From: Rhodothermales bacterium
Lineage (GTDB): Bacteria > Bacteroidota > Rhodothermia > Rhodothermales > JANQRZ01
NCBI GenBank assembly: GCA_028284265.1
Contig: JANQRZ010000018.1
Coordinates: 62,001 to 126,000, forward strand
Reading direction: 5' to 3'
Length of the DNA stretch: 64,000 nt
The translations under genes and the position numbers were made by a program. The first letter of the stretch is position 1; the number at the start of each line of letters is the position of its first letter. Below, piece after piece: positions 18,905 through 28,061 of the stretch. The notes beneath the pieces were generated by a model. The model worked only from the letters and a program-made list of their open reading frames with translations, did not search any database and had not been told where the DNA came from.

Positions 18905-19687
18905 ATGCCCACCACGCCGCCGCTCACGAACCCCTACGACGCCCTCGCGGCAGGCTACGATGTGGTGATGGCGCACGTCGACTACGGCGGCTGGGCCGAG
19001 TACGTCCTCGACCTCTTCGACGCACACGGCCTCCAGCCCCACTCGATTCTCGAACTCGGCTGCGGGACGGGGAGCCTCGCGCTCGAACTCCAAGAGAAGC
19101 ACGACGGCGGCTTCCACTACCGCGCCACCGACCGCTCGGCGACGATGATCCGCGTGGCGCAGGCGAAGGCCAAGATGGCGGGCCGGAGCGCGGGCGACCT
19201 CCGTTTTGCCGTCGCTGACTTCACCGGCTTCGAAACGGATGAGCCGTTCGACGCGGTGCTCTTGCTGTACGATGGGCTAAACTATTTGCTGGACGAGGCA
19301 GAGGTGTCTGCCCTGTTCACTCGGGCTGCCGCCGCGCTCGCTCCGGGTGGCCTACTCATCCTCGACCAGAGCACACCCGCCAACTCGGTCAACAACGAGG
19401 CCTACTTCGAGGACGAGGGCGAGGCTGACCGCTTCACCTACACCCGCCGCAGCCGCTACGACGCCGAGACCCGCCTCCACACGACCGAGTTCGACATGGA
19501 GATCGACGGCACGACCTACGCCGAGCAGCACGTCCAGCGGGCCTACGCGCTCGATGAGATCGAAGCGCTCGTCGCTGCCTCACCGCTGACCGTGGTCGCG
19601 GCCTACGATGGCTTCACCCTCGACCCGGCCACCGATGCCTCCGAGCGCATCCACTGGGTTCTGCAACGGGCGAGCGACGACGCATGA
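18905..19687 (+). CDS. class I SAM-dependent methyltransferase
   Basis: NPYDALAAGYDVVMAHVDYGGWAEYVLDLF, SILELGCGTGSLALELQEK, FDAVLLLYDGLNYLLDEAEVSALFTRAAAALAPGGLLILDQ; ORF-track start at 18581 overlaps pdxA and is rejected. Confidence 0.9.
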   Translation: MPTTPPLTNPYDALAAGYDVVMAHVDYGGWAEYVLDLFDAHGLQPHSILELGCGTGSLALELQEKHDGGFHYRATDRSATMIRVAQAKAKMAGRSAGDLRFAVADFTGFETDEPFDAVLLLYDGLNYLLDEAEVSALFTRAAAALAPGGLLILDQSTPANSVNNEAYFEDEGEADRFTYTRRSRYDAETRLHTTEFDMEIDGTTYAEQHVQRAYALDEIEALVAASPLTVVAAYDGFTLDPATDASERIHWVLQRASDDA

Positions 19688-20073
19688 GCAATCCGGTGAC
19701 CTCGAAGGTGGTATCAATCTATGCCGTGCTGCTGCTCGTTGGCGGTGGCGCGCTCCTGTTCGTACCCGACGTGCTGATTGCGGGCGATGCCTCGCCGCAA
19801 GCCTCGGTGCTCGGGCAACTCGTCGGCGCGGCGCTGCTCGGCTTCGGGGTGATGGGGTGGACGGCGCGCGGGCTGGTGCTGGGCGGTATCTACGGGCGGG
19901 CCGTCGTCGCCGGGTTGCAAGCGTTCACGTTCGTCGCCACGCTCGTGCTTCTCAGCAGCCGACCGCCTACGGTGGCCTTGGCCTATTGGCTCTTGCTCGG
20001 CGTGCTCGCGCTTGGAGCCGTGCTGTTCAGTATCCTCCTCTTTCGCCCCGGCCTGCTAGGTGCCCATGATTGA
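19684..20073 (+). CDS. small hypothetical integral membrane protein
   Basis: Four hydrophobic segments; ATGA-type overlap with the upstream methyltransferase. Confidence 0.65.
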   Translation: MSNPVTSKVVSIYAVLLLVGGGALLFVPDVLIAGDASPQASVLGQLVGAALLGFGVMGWTARGLVLGGIYGRAVVAGLQAFTFVATLVLLSSRPPTVALAYWLLLGVLALGAVLFSILLFRPGLLGAHD

Positions 20074-20761
20074 GTTCCGCGATGTCAGCCTGTCCTACCC
20101 GACCCCGGAGAAGGGGCGGCGGACGATCTTCGAGGACGTCTCGTTCACCATCGAGCGGGGCGAGTTGGTGTACCTCGTCGGGAAAACGGGGAGCGGGAAA
20201 AGCTCGCTGCTGAAGCTGCTCTACATGGACCGCGAGCCGGACGCGGGCGTGGTCAGCGTCGGACACTACCGGTCGGACCAGATCAAAGAGAAGGAGGTGC
20301 CCTACCTCCGACGCTCGCTCGGGGTCGTGTTTCAGGACTTCCAGTTGTTGCCCGACCGCGATGCATTCGAGAACATCGCCTTCGCGCTCTACGCGACGGG
20401 CAAGAGCGGGGCGGCGGTCAAACACCGGGTGTTGCAAGTCTTGGCGCGCGTCGGGCTGACGCACCGGCAGCGGGCGATGCCGCACGAGATGTCCGGCGGC
20501 GAGCAGCAGCGCGCCTGCATCGCCCGCGCCCTCGTCAACGAGCCGCCCCTCCTTTTGGCCGACGAGCCGACCGGCAACCTCGACCCGACCGTCGCCGACG
20601 GCATCCACGCGCTCTTGCTCAAGCTTCACCGGCAGGGCATGACCGTCCTCATGGCAACGCACGACTACCGCCTCGTCCGCCAGCACCCGGCGCGCACCCT
20701 CGCCCTCACCAAAGGCCGCATCGTCGAGGTCACACCCGAAGTCCTCGGCGCAGAAGAGTAG
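20066..20761 (+). CDS. ftsE: FtsE-like ABC transporter ATP-binding protein
   Basis: MIEFRDVSLSYP, LVGKTGSGKSSLLKLLYMD, VPYLRRSLGVVFQDFQLLPDRDAFENIAFAL, MSGGEQQRACIARALVNEPPLLLADEPTGNLDP. Confidence 0.85.
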   Translation: MIEFRDVSLSYPTPEKGRRTIFEDVSFTIERGELVYLVGKTGSGKSSLLKLLYMDREPDAGVVSVGHYRSDQIKEKEVPYLRRSLGVVFQDFQLLPDRDAFENIAFALYATGKSGAAVKHRVLQVLARVGLTHRQRAMPHEMSGGEQQRACIARALVNEPPLLLADEPTGNLDPTVADGIHALLLKLHRQGMTVLMATHDYRLVRQHPARTLALTKGRIVEVTPEVLGAEE

Positions 20762-20791
20762 GCACTAGCGAGGAACGTATCTTCTCAGAAC

Positions 20792-20817
20792 GTTATCACG
20801 CCCTTGGGCCTGATAAC
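20792..20817. terminator. 26-bp palindrome GTTATCACGCCCTTGGGCCTGATAAC downstream of ftsE (possible stem-loop)
   Basis: GTTATCA/TGATAAC and GCCC/GGGC arms; no T tract, so terminator status uncertain. Confidence 0.4.
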
Positions 20818-20865
20818 AACCCCATTCGTCCCGATAAGCCAGGGTTAGCCAGCACTCCCAGAGCC

Positions 20866-21828
20866 ATGCGAATCCTCCTTCTGGTCGCCTCTCTACTGGG
20901 CTCCGTTGGAGTCGGCACCCAGGCTTCGGCGCAAGCTCCGTCTCGATCCCTCGCCCCCGTCATCGACCTTCACGTCCATGCCGGCGCGGGCCGCGAGGGC
21001 TCTCCGTACTACGAGGTCTACGACGGCGAGACACCCGACGACGCGTTCCTCCGCTCGGCCCTCGCCGACCTAGACACGAACGGGGTTGTCCTCGCCGTCG
21101 TCGGCGGGCCAGCCGCCCACGCTGAGAGGTTCCGGGCCGCAGCGCCAGACCGGTTCTTGGGCGCTGTGGCGTTCCCCTGCACCGGCGGACAAGACCCCAA
21201 TCTCCAGCAGTGCTTCGAGGGCGGCGGCGACTGGCCCGACCTCGGGTGGCTCCGGGCCGAGGCCGAGGCCGGTCGGGTCAGCGCGCTCGGCGAGCTCTAC
21301 AACGTGTACGCCGGGGTGCCAGTCGACGGGGCAGAGATGGCCCCGTACATCGCCTTAGCGGCCGAGCACGACCTCGTTGTCCTCGCGCACGCCGACGCCG
21401 GGCCGCCGCCGGAAGGCCGACGCCCCGGATGCTGCCCCAACTTCGACGGATCACTCGGAGACCCCGCACACTGGGGCCCGGTCCTGGAGCGGCACCCCAC
21501 CCTCCGGCTCGTGCTCTACCACGCGTTCCGGCCTGAGTACGTCGAGTCGGCTATCGGTCTAATGGACCGGTACTCGAACGTGGTGGTGGAGACGTCGCCG
21601 ATGACGCGCGTGCCGACGCCGCTCGTTCACGCTGCGCTGGCCCGGTTCGCGGAGGCGGGGCACGGGGACCGCGTTGTGTTCGGGTCGGACTACCCGGGCG
21701 CGGTGGCGGGGAGCCTCGCGGTGATCGAATCGGCGCCGCTCTCGGAGGCCCAGAAGCGGGCGATCCTCTACGACAACGCCGCCCGGTTCCTACGCCTGGG
21801 TGAGGCTGATGAAGATGAGGGGCCGTAG
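20866..21828 (+). CDS. secreted amidohydrolase-family (TIM-barrel) protein
   Basis: Signal peptide MRILLLVASLLGSVGVGTQASA; PVIDLHVHAGAGREG, LVVLAHADAG, LRLVLYHAFRPEY, RVVFGSDYPGAVAGSLAVIE. Confidence 0.83.
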   Translation: MRILLLVASLLGSVGVGTQASAQAPSRSLAPVIDLHVHAGAGREGSPYYEVYDGETPDDAFLRSALADLDTNGVVLAVVGGPAAHAERFRAAAPDRFLGAVAFPCTGGQDPNLQQCFEGGGDWPDLGWLRAEAEAGRVSALGELYNVYAGVPVDGAEMAPYIALAAEHDLVVLAHADAGPPPEGRRPGCCPNFDGSLGDPAHWGPVLERHPTLRLVLYHAFRPEYVESAIGLMDRYSNVVVETSPMTRVPTPLVHAALARFAEAGHGDRVVFGSDYPGAVAGSLAVIESAPLSEAQKRAILYDNAARFLRLGEADEDEGP

Positions 21829-21836
21829 CCGTACTA

Positions 21837-21960
21837 GCTAACCCGCGGCTGCAGGCGGACGCATGGCTCAACGGTTTTGCCTCGTTCCACCCACGCCGCT
21901 TACACTGCCTCGTCCAAGCGGCTTTCCTAGCCTGCGCCGCTGAGCCGCAAACTGTTATGC
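21837..21960 (+). repeat. attC-like imperfect palindrome (candidate integron recombination site)
   Basis: Left GCTAACCCGCGGCTGCAGGCGGACGCATGGCT; right AGCCTGCGCCGCTGAGCCGCAAACTGTTATGC; outer TAAC/GTTA cores and GCGGCT-GCGG-GCA-GGCT complementary blocks with offset bulges; 124 bp. Confidence 0.45.
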
Positions 21961-22385
21961 AACCTGCACCTCTCCGTCAGCCATTCGAGATTGAAATCGC
22001 CATCACCCCGGCGGACATCGACCAACTGGACCACGTCAACAACGTCGTCTACCTGCGCTGGGTGCAGGAGGCGGCCATCGCCCACTGGTCGGCGGCGGCG
22101 ACCGAGGAGGAGCAGCGCAGCCTGCTATGGGTCGTGGCCCGGCACGAGATCGACTACCGGCGTCCGGCGTTCCGGCAGGACGGGTCGGTGATCGCCCGGA
22201 CGTGGATCGGCGAGGCGAGGAACCAGGCCTTCGAGCGGCACACCGAAATCCTCCGCGCTTCGGACCGGAAAGTGCTAGCGAAAGCCCGCACCTTCTGGCG
22301 ACCCATCGACCCGGCCACCATGCGCCCCGTCGATCCCGGCGCAGACCTCTACGCCCGGTTCTCCACGTCTGCCGAGGAGCAGTAG
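21957..22385 (+). CDS. acyl-CoA thioesterase (4HBT/hotdog family)
   Basis: FEIEIAITPADIDQLDHVNNVVYLRWVQEAAIAHW, HEIDYRRPAFRQDGSVIARTWIGEARNQAFERHTEI. Confidence 0.88.
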   Translation: MQPAPLRQPFEIEIAITPADIDQLDHVNNVVYLRWVQEAAIAHWSAAATEEEQRSLLWVVARHEIDYRRPAFRQDGSVIARTWIGEARNQAFERHTEILRASDRKVLAKARTFWRPIDPATMRPVDPGADLYARFSTSAEEQ

Positions 22386-22404
22386 CCAAGTTCAACCCCA
22401 GCGG

Positions 22405-22480
22405 TGTCATCCTGAACTTGTTTCAGGATCCCGGAGGGATATAGCTCTCATTAGATCCCGGATCGGGGTCCGGGATGACA
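22405..22480. repeat. inverted repeat with TGTCATCC termini (TGTCATCCTGAACTTGTTTCAGGATC type)
   Basis: TGTCATCCTGAACTTGTTTCAGGATCCCGG ... GATCCCGGATCGGGGTCCGGGATGACA. Confidence 0.9.
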
Positions 22481-22569
22481 GACATTCTGCTGCTAGGTTC
22501 TAGAACAGACGTTTTGCGCGAGGTCGGTCGTTGCTTGGGTATCTCTCTCGCATAACTACTGGTAGACCG

Positions 22570-23205
22570 ATGAAGGCGCTCCCCATCTTAGTCCTGGCTT
22601 TCGCACTCAGCGCATCGGCCTGCGCGCAATCGACGCAGCAGGAAGCGGGCGAGGCCGACCGGCCGTCGTCGCGGCCCGGCCTCTACCAGTGCGATGGCTG
22701 CGAGGCCACAGAGGAGCGCTCGGCGGCGGACCTCGACTGGCGCGTGACGCTCCCACCAGAAGACGAACCGGGCGAGCGGCTCGTCCTCTCCGGCCAAGTC
22801 TTTATGCCAGACGGCACCAGGGCCGCACCCAACGTGGTGCTCTATTTCCACCAGACGAATGCCGAGGGCTACTACCGTTCGATCAACAGTACAGCACGCG
22901 GCGGGCGGAGCGACGGCATGATTGAAGGCTGGCTCGCCACCAACGAGGCGGGGCGCTACGAGGTCACAACTATCAAACCCGCGCCCTACCCGGACGCCGG
23001 GTTGCCCGCCCACATCCATGTCTACGTCAAAGAGCCGGAGCGCCGCCCGTACTACATCGACGACTTTGTGTTCGAGGACGACCCGTATATCACTTCAGCT
23101 TACCGGAACCGCCAGCAACTACGCGGCGGCTCCGGCATCCTCGATCTCACGCCCGATGGCGAGGGCGGCTGGCTCGGGCACCGCGATCTCGTCCTCGAAT
23201 GGTGA
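22570..23205 (+). CDS. intradiol ring-cleavage dioxygenase-like lipoprotein
   Basis: MKALPILVLAFALSASAC lipobox; LVLSGQVFMPDGTRAAPNVVLYFHQTNAEGYY, DGMIEGWLATNEAGRYEVTTIKPAPYPDAGLPAHIHVYVKEP. Confidence 0.83.
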   Translation: MKALPILVLAFALSASACAQSTQQEAGEADRPSSRPGLYQCDGCEATEERSAADLDWRVTLPPEDEPGERLVLSGQVFMPDGTRAAPNVVLYFHQTNAEGYYRSINSTARGGRSDGMIEGWLATNEAGRYEVTTIKPAPYPDAGLPAHIHVYVKEPERRPYYIDDFVFEDDPYITSAYRNRQQLRGGSGILDLTPDGEGGWLGHRDLVLEW

Positions 23206-23281
23206 GTCGCGGTGTTCGTGGTAGGATAGCCCTGTGCAACGAAGGCCAGCGTTATACTGCCTCGTCCAGCACTCGCAGGCC

Positions 23282-24982
23282 ATGAAATTCGTCAGCGTCC
23301 AGCTCTCCTACTTTTTCCGCGACCGCAAAGTCCGGCGCAACGTGCGGTCGCTGCTGAAGTACGTCGCGTTCATCACCGCCGTGATCGTGGTCTACGCGGT
23401 GGTGTTCCACTTCGTGATGCTCTACGAGGGCGAGAGCCACTCATGGGTGACGGGGTTTTACTGGACGCTGACGGTGATGAGCACCCTCGGCTTCGGCGAC
23501 ATCACCTTCCACAGCGACCTCGGGCGGCTCTTCAGTATCCTCGTCCTGCTCTCCGGGATCGTGCTGCTCTTGATCGTGCTGCCGTTCGCGTTCATCCGGT
23601 TTTTCTACGCACCGTGGCTGGAGACGCAGGTCCGCATGCGCGCCCCGCGCGCCGTGCCGCCGGACACCGACGGGCACGTCGTGATCTGCGACTACGACTC
23701 GATTGCGCCCGGCCTGATCCGCCGGATGGAGCAGGAGGATATCCCCTACTTCGTGCTCGAAGAAGACCCGAGCGTCGCAGCCAACTACCACCTCGACGGC
23801 ATCTCGGTGATCGCGGGCGAGGTGGACAGCAAGGCGACCTACGAGGCGCTCCGACTGGACCGCGCCCGCCTCGTGCTCGCCAACCGCGAGGACACGGTCA
23901 ACACGAACATCATCCTCACCGTCCGCGAGGTGGAGCCGGACGAAACCGTCGTGGCGATTGCGAGCGCCAAGGACTCTATCGACATCCTCGAACTGAGCGG
24001 TGCCACGCACGTCCTCCCGCTCAAGCAGTGGCTCGGCGAGCAACTCGCCAACCGCGTCAACGCGCAGCACACCCAAGCCTACCCCATCGGCCAGTACGAG
24101 AACCTTCTCGTCGCCGAACTGCCCGTTCACCACACACCGCTCTCGGGTAAGACGATCCGCGAGACGCGGCTGCGCCAGATCTCGGGCGTCAGCATCGTCG
24201 GAGTGTGGGAGCGCGGGACGCTGCTCCCCGCCCGACCGGACCTGCCCCTCGGCCCGTCTAGCGTCCTCGTTGTGGTCGGGACCGAGGACCAGTTGGCAGC
24301 CCTCGACGACCTCTTCATGATCTACAGCGTCAACCCGAACCCGGTCGTCGTGATCGGCGGCGGGCGGGTGGGCGCAGCGGCAGCGCGGGCACTCAGCGCA
24401 CGCGACATCCCGGTCCACCTCGTCGAGCGCGACGCGACGCTGTGCGGGCGACTCGATACGGTCTGCGACCAGGTCTTCGCAGGCGACGCGGCGGACTATT
24501 ACCTGCTCGACAAAGCCGGAGTATTGCAAGCTCCGTCGGTCGTGCTCACCACCAACGACGACGCGGTCAACATCTACCTGGCCTCGTACTGCCGCAAGCT
24601 GAACCCGGACATCCGCATCGTCAGCCGGATCACGCACGAGCGCAACGTCGAGGCCATCCACCGGGCCGGGGCCGACTTCGTGTTGAGCTATGCCTCACTC
24701 GGCACCGAAGCCGTCTTCTCGATCATCAAGGGCAAGGAGTTGATCGTCCTCGGCGAAGGGATCAACCTATTCTCCGTCCCGACGCCGCGCTCGCTTCAGG
24801 GCAAGGCGCTCGCCGACACCGGCATCGGCGCGCAGACCGGGTTGACGGTGATCGCCCTTCAGGAAAACGGCGAGGTCACGACCGACCTGTCGGCCTCGAC
24901 GGTGCTCACCCCCGATGCTGAATTGCTCATGCTCGGCGGGGGCGAGCAGCGCCGCGACTTTGTTGACCTGTTTGGCTTATAA
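23282..24982 (+). CDS. potassium channel protein with tandem RCK (TrkA-N/TrkA-C) domains
   Basis: SWVTGFYWTLTVMSTLGFGDITFHSDLGRLFS (TLGFGD selectivity filter); two nucleotide-binding segments HVVICDYDSIAPGLIRRM and PVVVIGGGRVGAAAARAL. Confidence 0.92.
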   Translation: MKFVSVQLSYFFRDRKVRRNVRSLLKYVAFITAVIVVYAVVFHFVMLYEGESHSWVTGFYWTLTVMSTLGFGDITFHSDLGRLFSILVLLSGIVLLLIVLPFAFIRFFYAPWLETQVRMRAPRAVPPDTDGHVVICDYDSIAPGLIRRMEQEDIPYFVLEEDPSVAANYHLDGISVIAGEVDSKATYEALRLDRARLVLANREDTVNTNIILTVREVEPDETVVAIASAKDSIDILELSGATHVLPLKQWLGEQLANRVNAQHTQAYPIGQYENLLVAELPVHHTPLSGKTIRETRLRQISGVSIVGVWERGTLLPARPDLPLGPSSVLVVVGTEDQLAALDDLFMIYSVNPNPVVVIGGGRVGAAAARALSARDIPVHLVERDATLCGRLDTVCDQVFAGDAADYYLLDKAGVLQAPSVVLTTNDDAVNIYLASYCRKLNPDIRIVSRITHERNVEAIHRAGADFVLSYASLGTEAVFSIIKGKELIVLGEGINLFSVPTPRSLQGKALADTGIGAQTGLTVIALQENGEVTTDLSASTVLTPDAELLMLGGGEQRRDFVDLFGL

Positions 24983-24997
24983 GCCGAACGGCCGGGG

Positions 24998-25693
24998 CTA
25001 TTCCTCCGCCGCGATCACGTCGATCAGTTCGACCTCAAAGGTGAGGGCGCGGCTCGGGCCGATGGGCGGGCGACCCTGATCGCCGTAGGCAAGGTCCGAC
25101 GGGATATAGAGCATCCAGTGGCTCCCCGGCTTCATGAGTTGCAGCGCTTCGTTCCACCCCGGAATCACCTCGCCGACGCGGAATTGCTGCGGCTGGCCTC
25201 GGTCGTAGGACGAGTCGAAGACGGTACCGTCCGGGAGCGTGCCCCGGTAGTTCACGACAACGGTCTCGCCCATCGCGGGCGACTCGCCCTCGCCCTCGCG
25301 CAGCACCTTGTAGAGCAGGCCGCTCTCGGTTGTCTCGATGCTGTCCTGCTCGGCGATGTCGGCGAGGTAGGCTTCCCCCTCGCTCGCGTTTGAGCGCGTC
25401 ATCTGGGCCATGAGCGTGTCTTGGAAGGCCCGCATGATCGTGTTGATCTCGTCGTCCGAGAACCGCATCGTGTCGCCGCGCAGCCCCTCACGAGCAGCGG
25501 CGAGGATGAGGTCACGGTCGAGTTCGACATCCTGGACGCCGAGTTGCTCGTTGAGGTCAGAGCCGAACCCGAAACCGATGATGTAGGCCATCTGCTCGTC
25601 GAGGGTGTCGAGGTCGCCGGTGTCGGGCGCACTCTCGCAGGCGGCGAGTAGCAGGGGCACAGCGAGGAGGGAGAGAAGGATACGTTTGGACAT
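24998..25693 (-). CDS. FKBP-type peptidyl-prolyl cis-trans isomerase lipoprotein (FkpA/Mip-like)
   Basis: MSKRILLSLLAVPLLLAACES; ESGLLYKVLREGEGESPAMGETVVVNYRGTLPDGTVFDSSYDRGQPQQFRVGEVIPGWNEALQLMKPGSHWMLYIPSDLAYG. Confidence 0.94.
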   Translation of the reverse strand: MSKRILLSLLAVPLLLAACESAPDTGDLDTLDEQMAYIIGFGFGSDLNEQLGVQDVELDRDLILAAAREGLRGDTMRFSDDEINTIMRAFQDTLMAQMTRSNASEGEAYLADIAEQDSIETTESGLLYKVLREGEGESPAMGETVVVNYRGTLPDGTVFDSSYDRGQPQQFRVGEVIPGWNEALQLMKPGSHWMLYIPSDLAYGDQGRPPIGPSRALTFEVELIDVIAAEE

Positions 25694-25904
25694 ATGGGCG
25701 GGCGGGGCAAGGCCCCAGCGGGTGAGAGAGCACAGCGAGTGCCTTGTCTTCAGCGACGAGGCAGCGCGCAGTATACCCCATGCGATACTCCCAGAAAAGC
25801 GATGGGACGCGCTAGATGCATTCCTTCCCAAACCTTCGCAGCCGAGCCGGACCTCCCAGACCTGCCCACCGTAGCTTTTCGCCCCTCTCGACTGCCCCCG
25901 AACT

Positions 25905-28004
25905 ATGGCTGACCGTTACCTCGTCACCTCCGCGCTCCCCTACGCCAACGGGCCGCTCCACCTCGGCCACCTCGCCGGGGCGTACCTCCCGGCGGACCTC
26001 TTCTGCCGCTACCAGCGCCTCAAGGGCCGCGACCTCGTCTACGTCTGCGGCTCCGACGAGCACGGCGTCCCAATCATGCTCCGTGCCCGTGAGGAGGGCG
26101 TCGATCCGCAGGACATCGTGGACCGCTACCACGCGCAGATCGAGGCGAGCTTCGAGCGCTTCGGGATGAGCTTCGACTACTACGGGCGGACGACCTCGGC
26201 GACGCACCGCGAGACGAGCCAAGCCTTCTTCCGCACCCTCTACGACGCAGGCGTCTTCACCGAGCGCACGGAGGAACAGCTCTACGACCCCGAGGCGGGC
26301 CTCTTCCTCGCCGACCGATTCGTGCGCGGGACGTGCCCCGTCTGCGGCTACGAGGATGCCTACGGCGACCAGTGCGAGAACTGCGGCTCCTCGCTCTCGC
26401 CGAAAGAACTGATCGACCCGCGCAGCGCCCTCACTGATGCCGTCCCCGAACTCCGCTCGACGACGCACTGGTACCTCCCGCTCGGCGACCTCCAGCCCCG
26501 GCTCGAAGCGTGGATCGCCGAGCACCCGGACTGGAAACCGAACGTGCGCGGGCAGGTCGGCAGTTGGTTCGCCTCCGGGCTGACGGACCGGGCGATGACG
26601 CGCGACCTCCCGTGGGGCGTGCCGGTGCCCGTCGAAGACGCCAAGGGCAAAGTGCTCTACGTCTGGTTCGATGCGCCCATCGGCTACATCTCGGCGACGA
26701 AGGAGTGGGCCGAGCGGCAAGGCGATCCCGACGCGTGGCGGCGCTACTGGCAAGACGGCGACACGAGCCTGATCCACTTCATCGGTAAGGACAACATCGT
26801 CTTCCACGCGCTGATCTTTCCGGCCCTGCTCATGGCGCACAATGACGCCGCGCCCGATCCGCAGTGGGTGCTGCAGGCCAACGTGCCCGCCAACGAGTTC
26901 CTCAACCTCGAAGGCCGTAAGCTCTCGACGAGCCGGGGCTGGGCCGTCTGGCTCCACGATGCCCTCGACGACCTCGACGGCTTCGCGGGCGGGCCGGACC
27001 TCCTCCGCTACGCCCTCGCCGCGACGCTGCCCGAAACGAAGGACGCCGACTTCGCATGGGCTGACTTTCAGAACCGCGTCAACGGCGAACTGGCCGACGT
27101 GCTCGGCAACTTCGTGAACCGGACCCTCACCTTCGCCCACCGCTTCGCCGACGGCAAGGTGCCGCCGCTGGAGAACCCGACCGACGCCGACCGCGCCGTA
27201 CTCGATTCCCTCGCCGAGTACCCCGAAAAAATCGGCGCGGCCTACGAGGGATTCCGCACCCGCGAGGCCGTGAACGCGACGCTCGACCTTGCTCGGCTCG
27301 GCAACAAGTATTTCAACGATACCGAGCCGTGGAAAACGCGGGAGTCAGACCCGCAGGCGATGCGGAACACGCTCCACGTCTGCCTCCAGCTTTGCGCGTC
27401 GCTGTCGGTGCTGATGGACCCGATCCTGCCACTCTCAGCGGCCCGGCTTCGCACAATGCTGAACCTGTCGAACGTCTGCCCGAGTGCGCCCAATGGGACG
27501 CCCGGCACGATTGGTTGGGACGCTGCCGGACTGGCCCTCCTCACCGAAGGACACGCCCTCGGCGAGGCCGCGATCCTGTTCGAGAAGATCGAGGACGACT
27601 TCGTTGAGGCGCAGCGCGCCAAGCTCGAAGCCCGCGCGGCGGAGGCCACACGCGAGGGGCCGCCCTATGAGCCAGTGAAAGACACCATCCAGTTCGACGA
27701 CTTCGCCAAGCTCGACTTTCGCGTCGGCCGCGTGACCGTCGCCGAGGCGCACCCGAACGCGGACAAGCTGCTCCGGGTGGAGGTAGACCTCGGCTATGAG
27801 ACCCGGCAGGTGCTCGCGGGCGTCGCCGAGCACATGACGCCGGAGGACTTGCTCGGCAAGCACGTCATCGTCGTCGCCAACCTCGCACCCCGGACGATGC
27901 GCGGGTTGGAGAGCCAAGGGATGCTCCTGATGGCCGAGGACCGCGAGGGTCGCCTGACGCCGGTGCTCGCCTCCGACAGCGAGCCGGGGGCCGTCGTTCG
28001 ATAA
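25905..28004 (+). CDS. metG: methionine-tRNA ligase with C-terminal tRNA-binding domain
   Basis: YLVTSALPYANGPLHLGHLAGAYLPADLFCRY, KLSTSRGWAVW (KMSKS-like), C-terminal FDDFAKLDFRVGRVTVAEAHPNADKLLRVEVDLG. Confidence 0.97.
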   Translation: MADRYLVTSALPYANGPLHLGHLAGAYLPADLFCRYQRLKGRDLVYVCGSDEHGVPIMLRAREEGVDPQDIVDRYHAQIEASFERFGMSFDYYGRTTSATHRETSQAFFRTLYDAGVFTERTEEQLYDPEAGLFLADRFVRGTCPVCGYEDAYGDQCENCGSSLSPKELIDPRSALTDAVPELRSTTHWYLPLGDLQPRLEAWIAEHPDWKPNVRGQVGSWFASGLTDRAMTRDLPWGVPVPVEDAKGKVLYVWFDAPIGYISATKEWAERQGDPDAWRRYWQDGDTSLIHFIGKDNIVFHALIFPALLMAHNDAAPDPQWVLQANVPANEFLNLEGRKLSTSRGWAVWLHDALDDLDGFAGGPDLLRYALAATLPETKDADFAWADFQNRVNGELADVLGNFVNRTLTFAHRFADGKVPPLENPTDADRAVLDSLAEYPEKIGAAYEGFRTREAVNATLDLARLGNKYFNDTEPWKTRESDPQAMRNTLHVCLQLCASLSVLMDPILPLSAARLRTMLNLSNVCPSAPNGTPGTIGWDAAGLALLTEGHALGEAAILFEKIEDDFVEAQRAKLEARAAEATREGPPYEPVKDTIQFDDFAKLDFRVGRVTVAEAHPNADKLLRVEVDLGYETRQVLAGVAEHMTPEDLLGKHVIVVANLAPRTMRGLESQGMLLMAEDREGRLTPVLASDSEPGAVVR

Positions 28005-28038
28005 AAAAGCGGGGCCGCTCGGTGTGAACAGCCCCGCT
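28003..28038 (-). terminator. intrinsic terminator for the minus-strand lipoprotein gene
   Basis: Minus strand AGCGGGGC-loop-GCCCCGCT followed by TTTTTT; lies between convergent metG and the lipoprotein gene. Confidence 0.75.
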
Positions 28039-28061
28039 AGAGTCAAGCTAAACCGTAGGGC

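Noticed and set aside
18581-19687. 368-aa version of the methyltransferase ORF
   Set aside because: First about 108 codons overlap pdxA out of frame; methyltransferase homology starts at MPTTPPLTNPYDALAAGYD (18905).
21895-23270. Shared TTA(C/T)ACTGCCTCGTCCA at 21900-21916 and 23252-23268
   Set aside because: Short (13 exact contiguous nt), expected by chance in 64 kb of GC-biased sequence; no extended homology.
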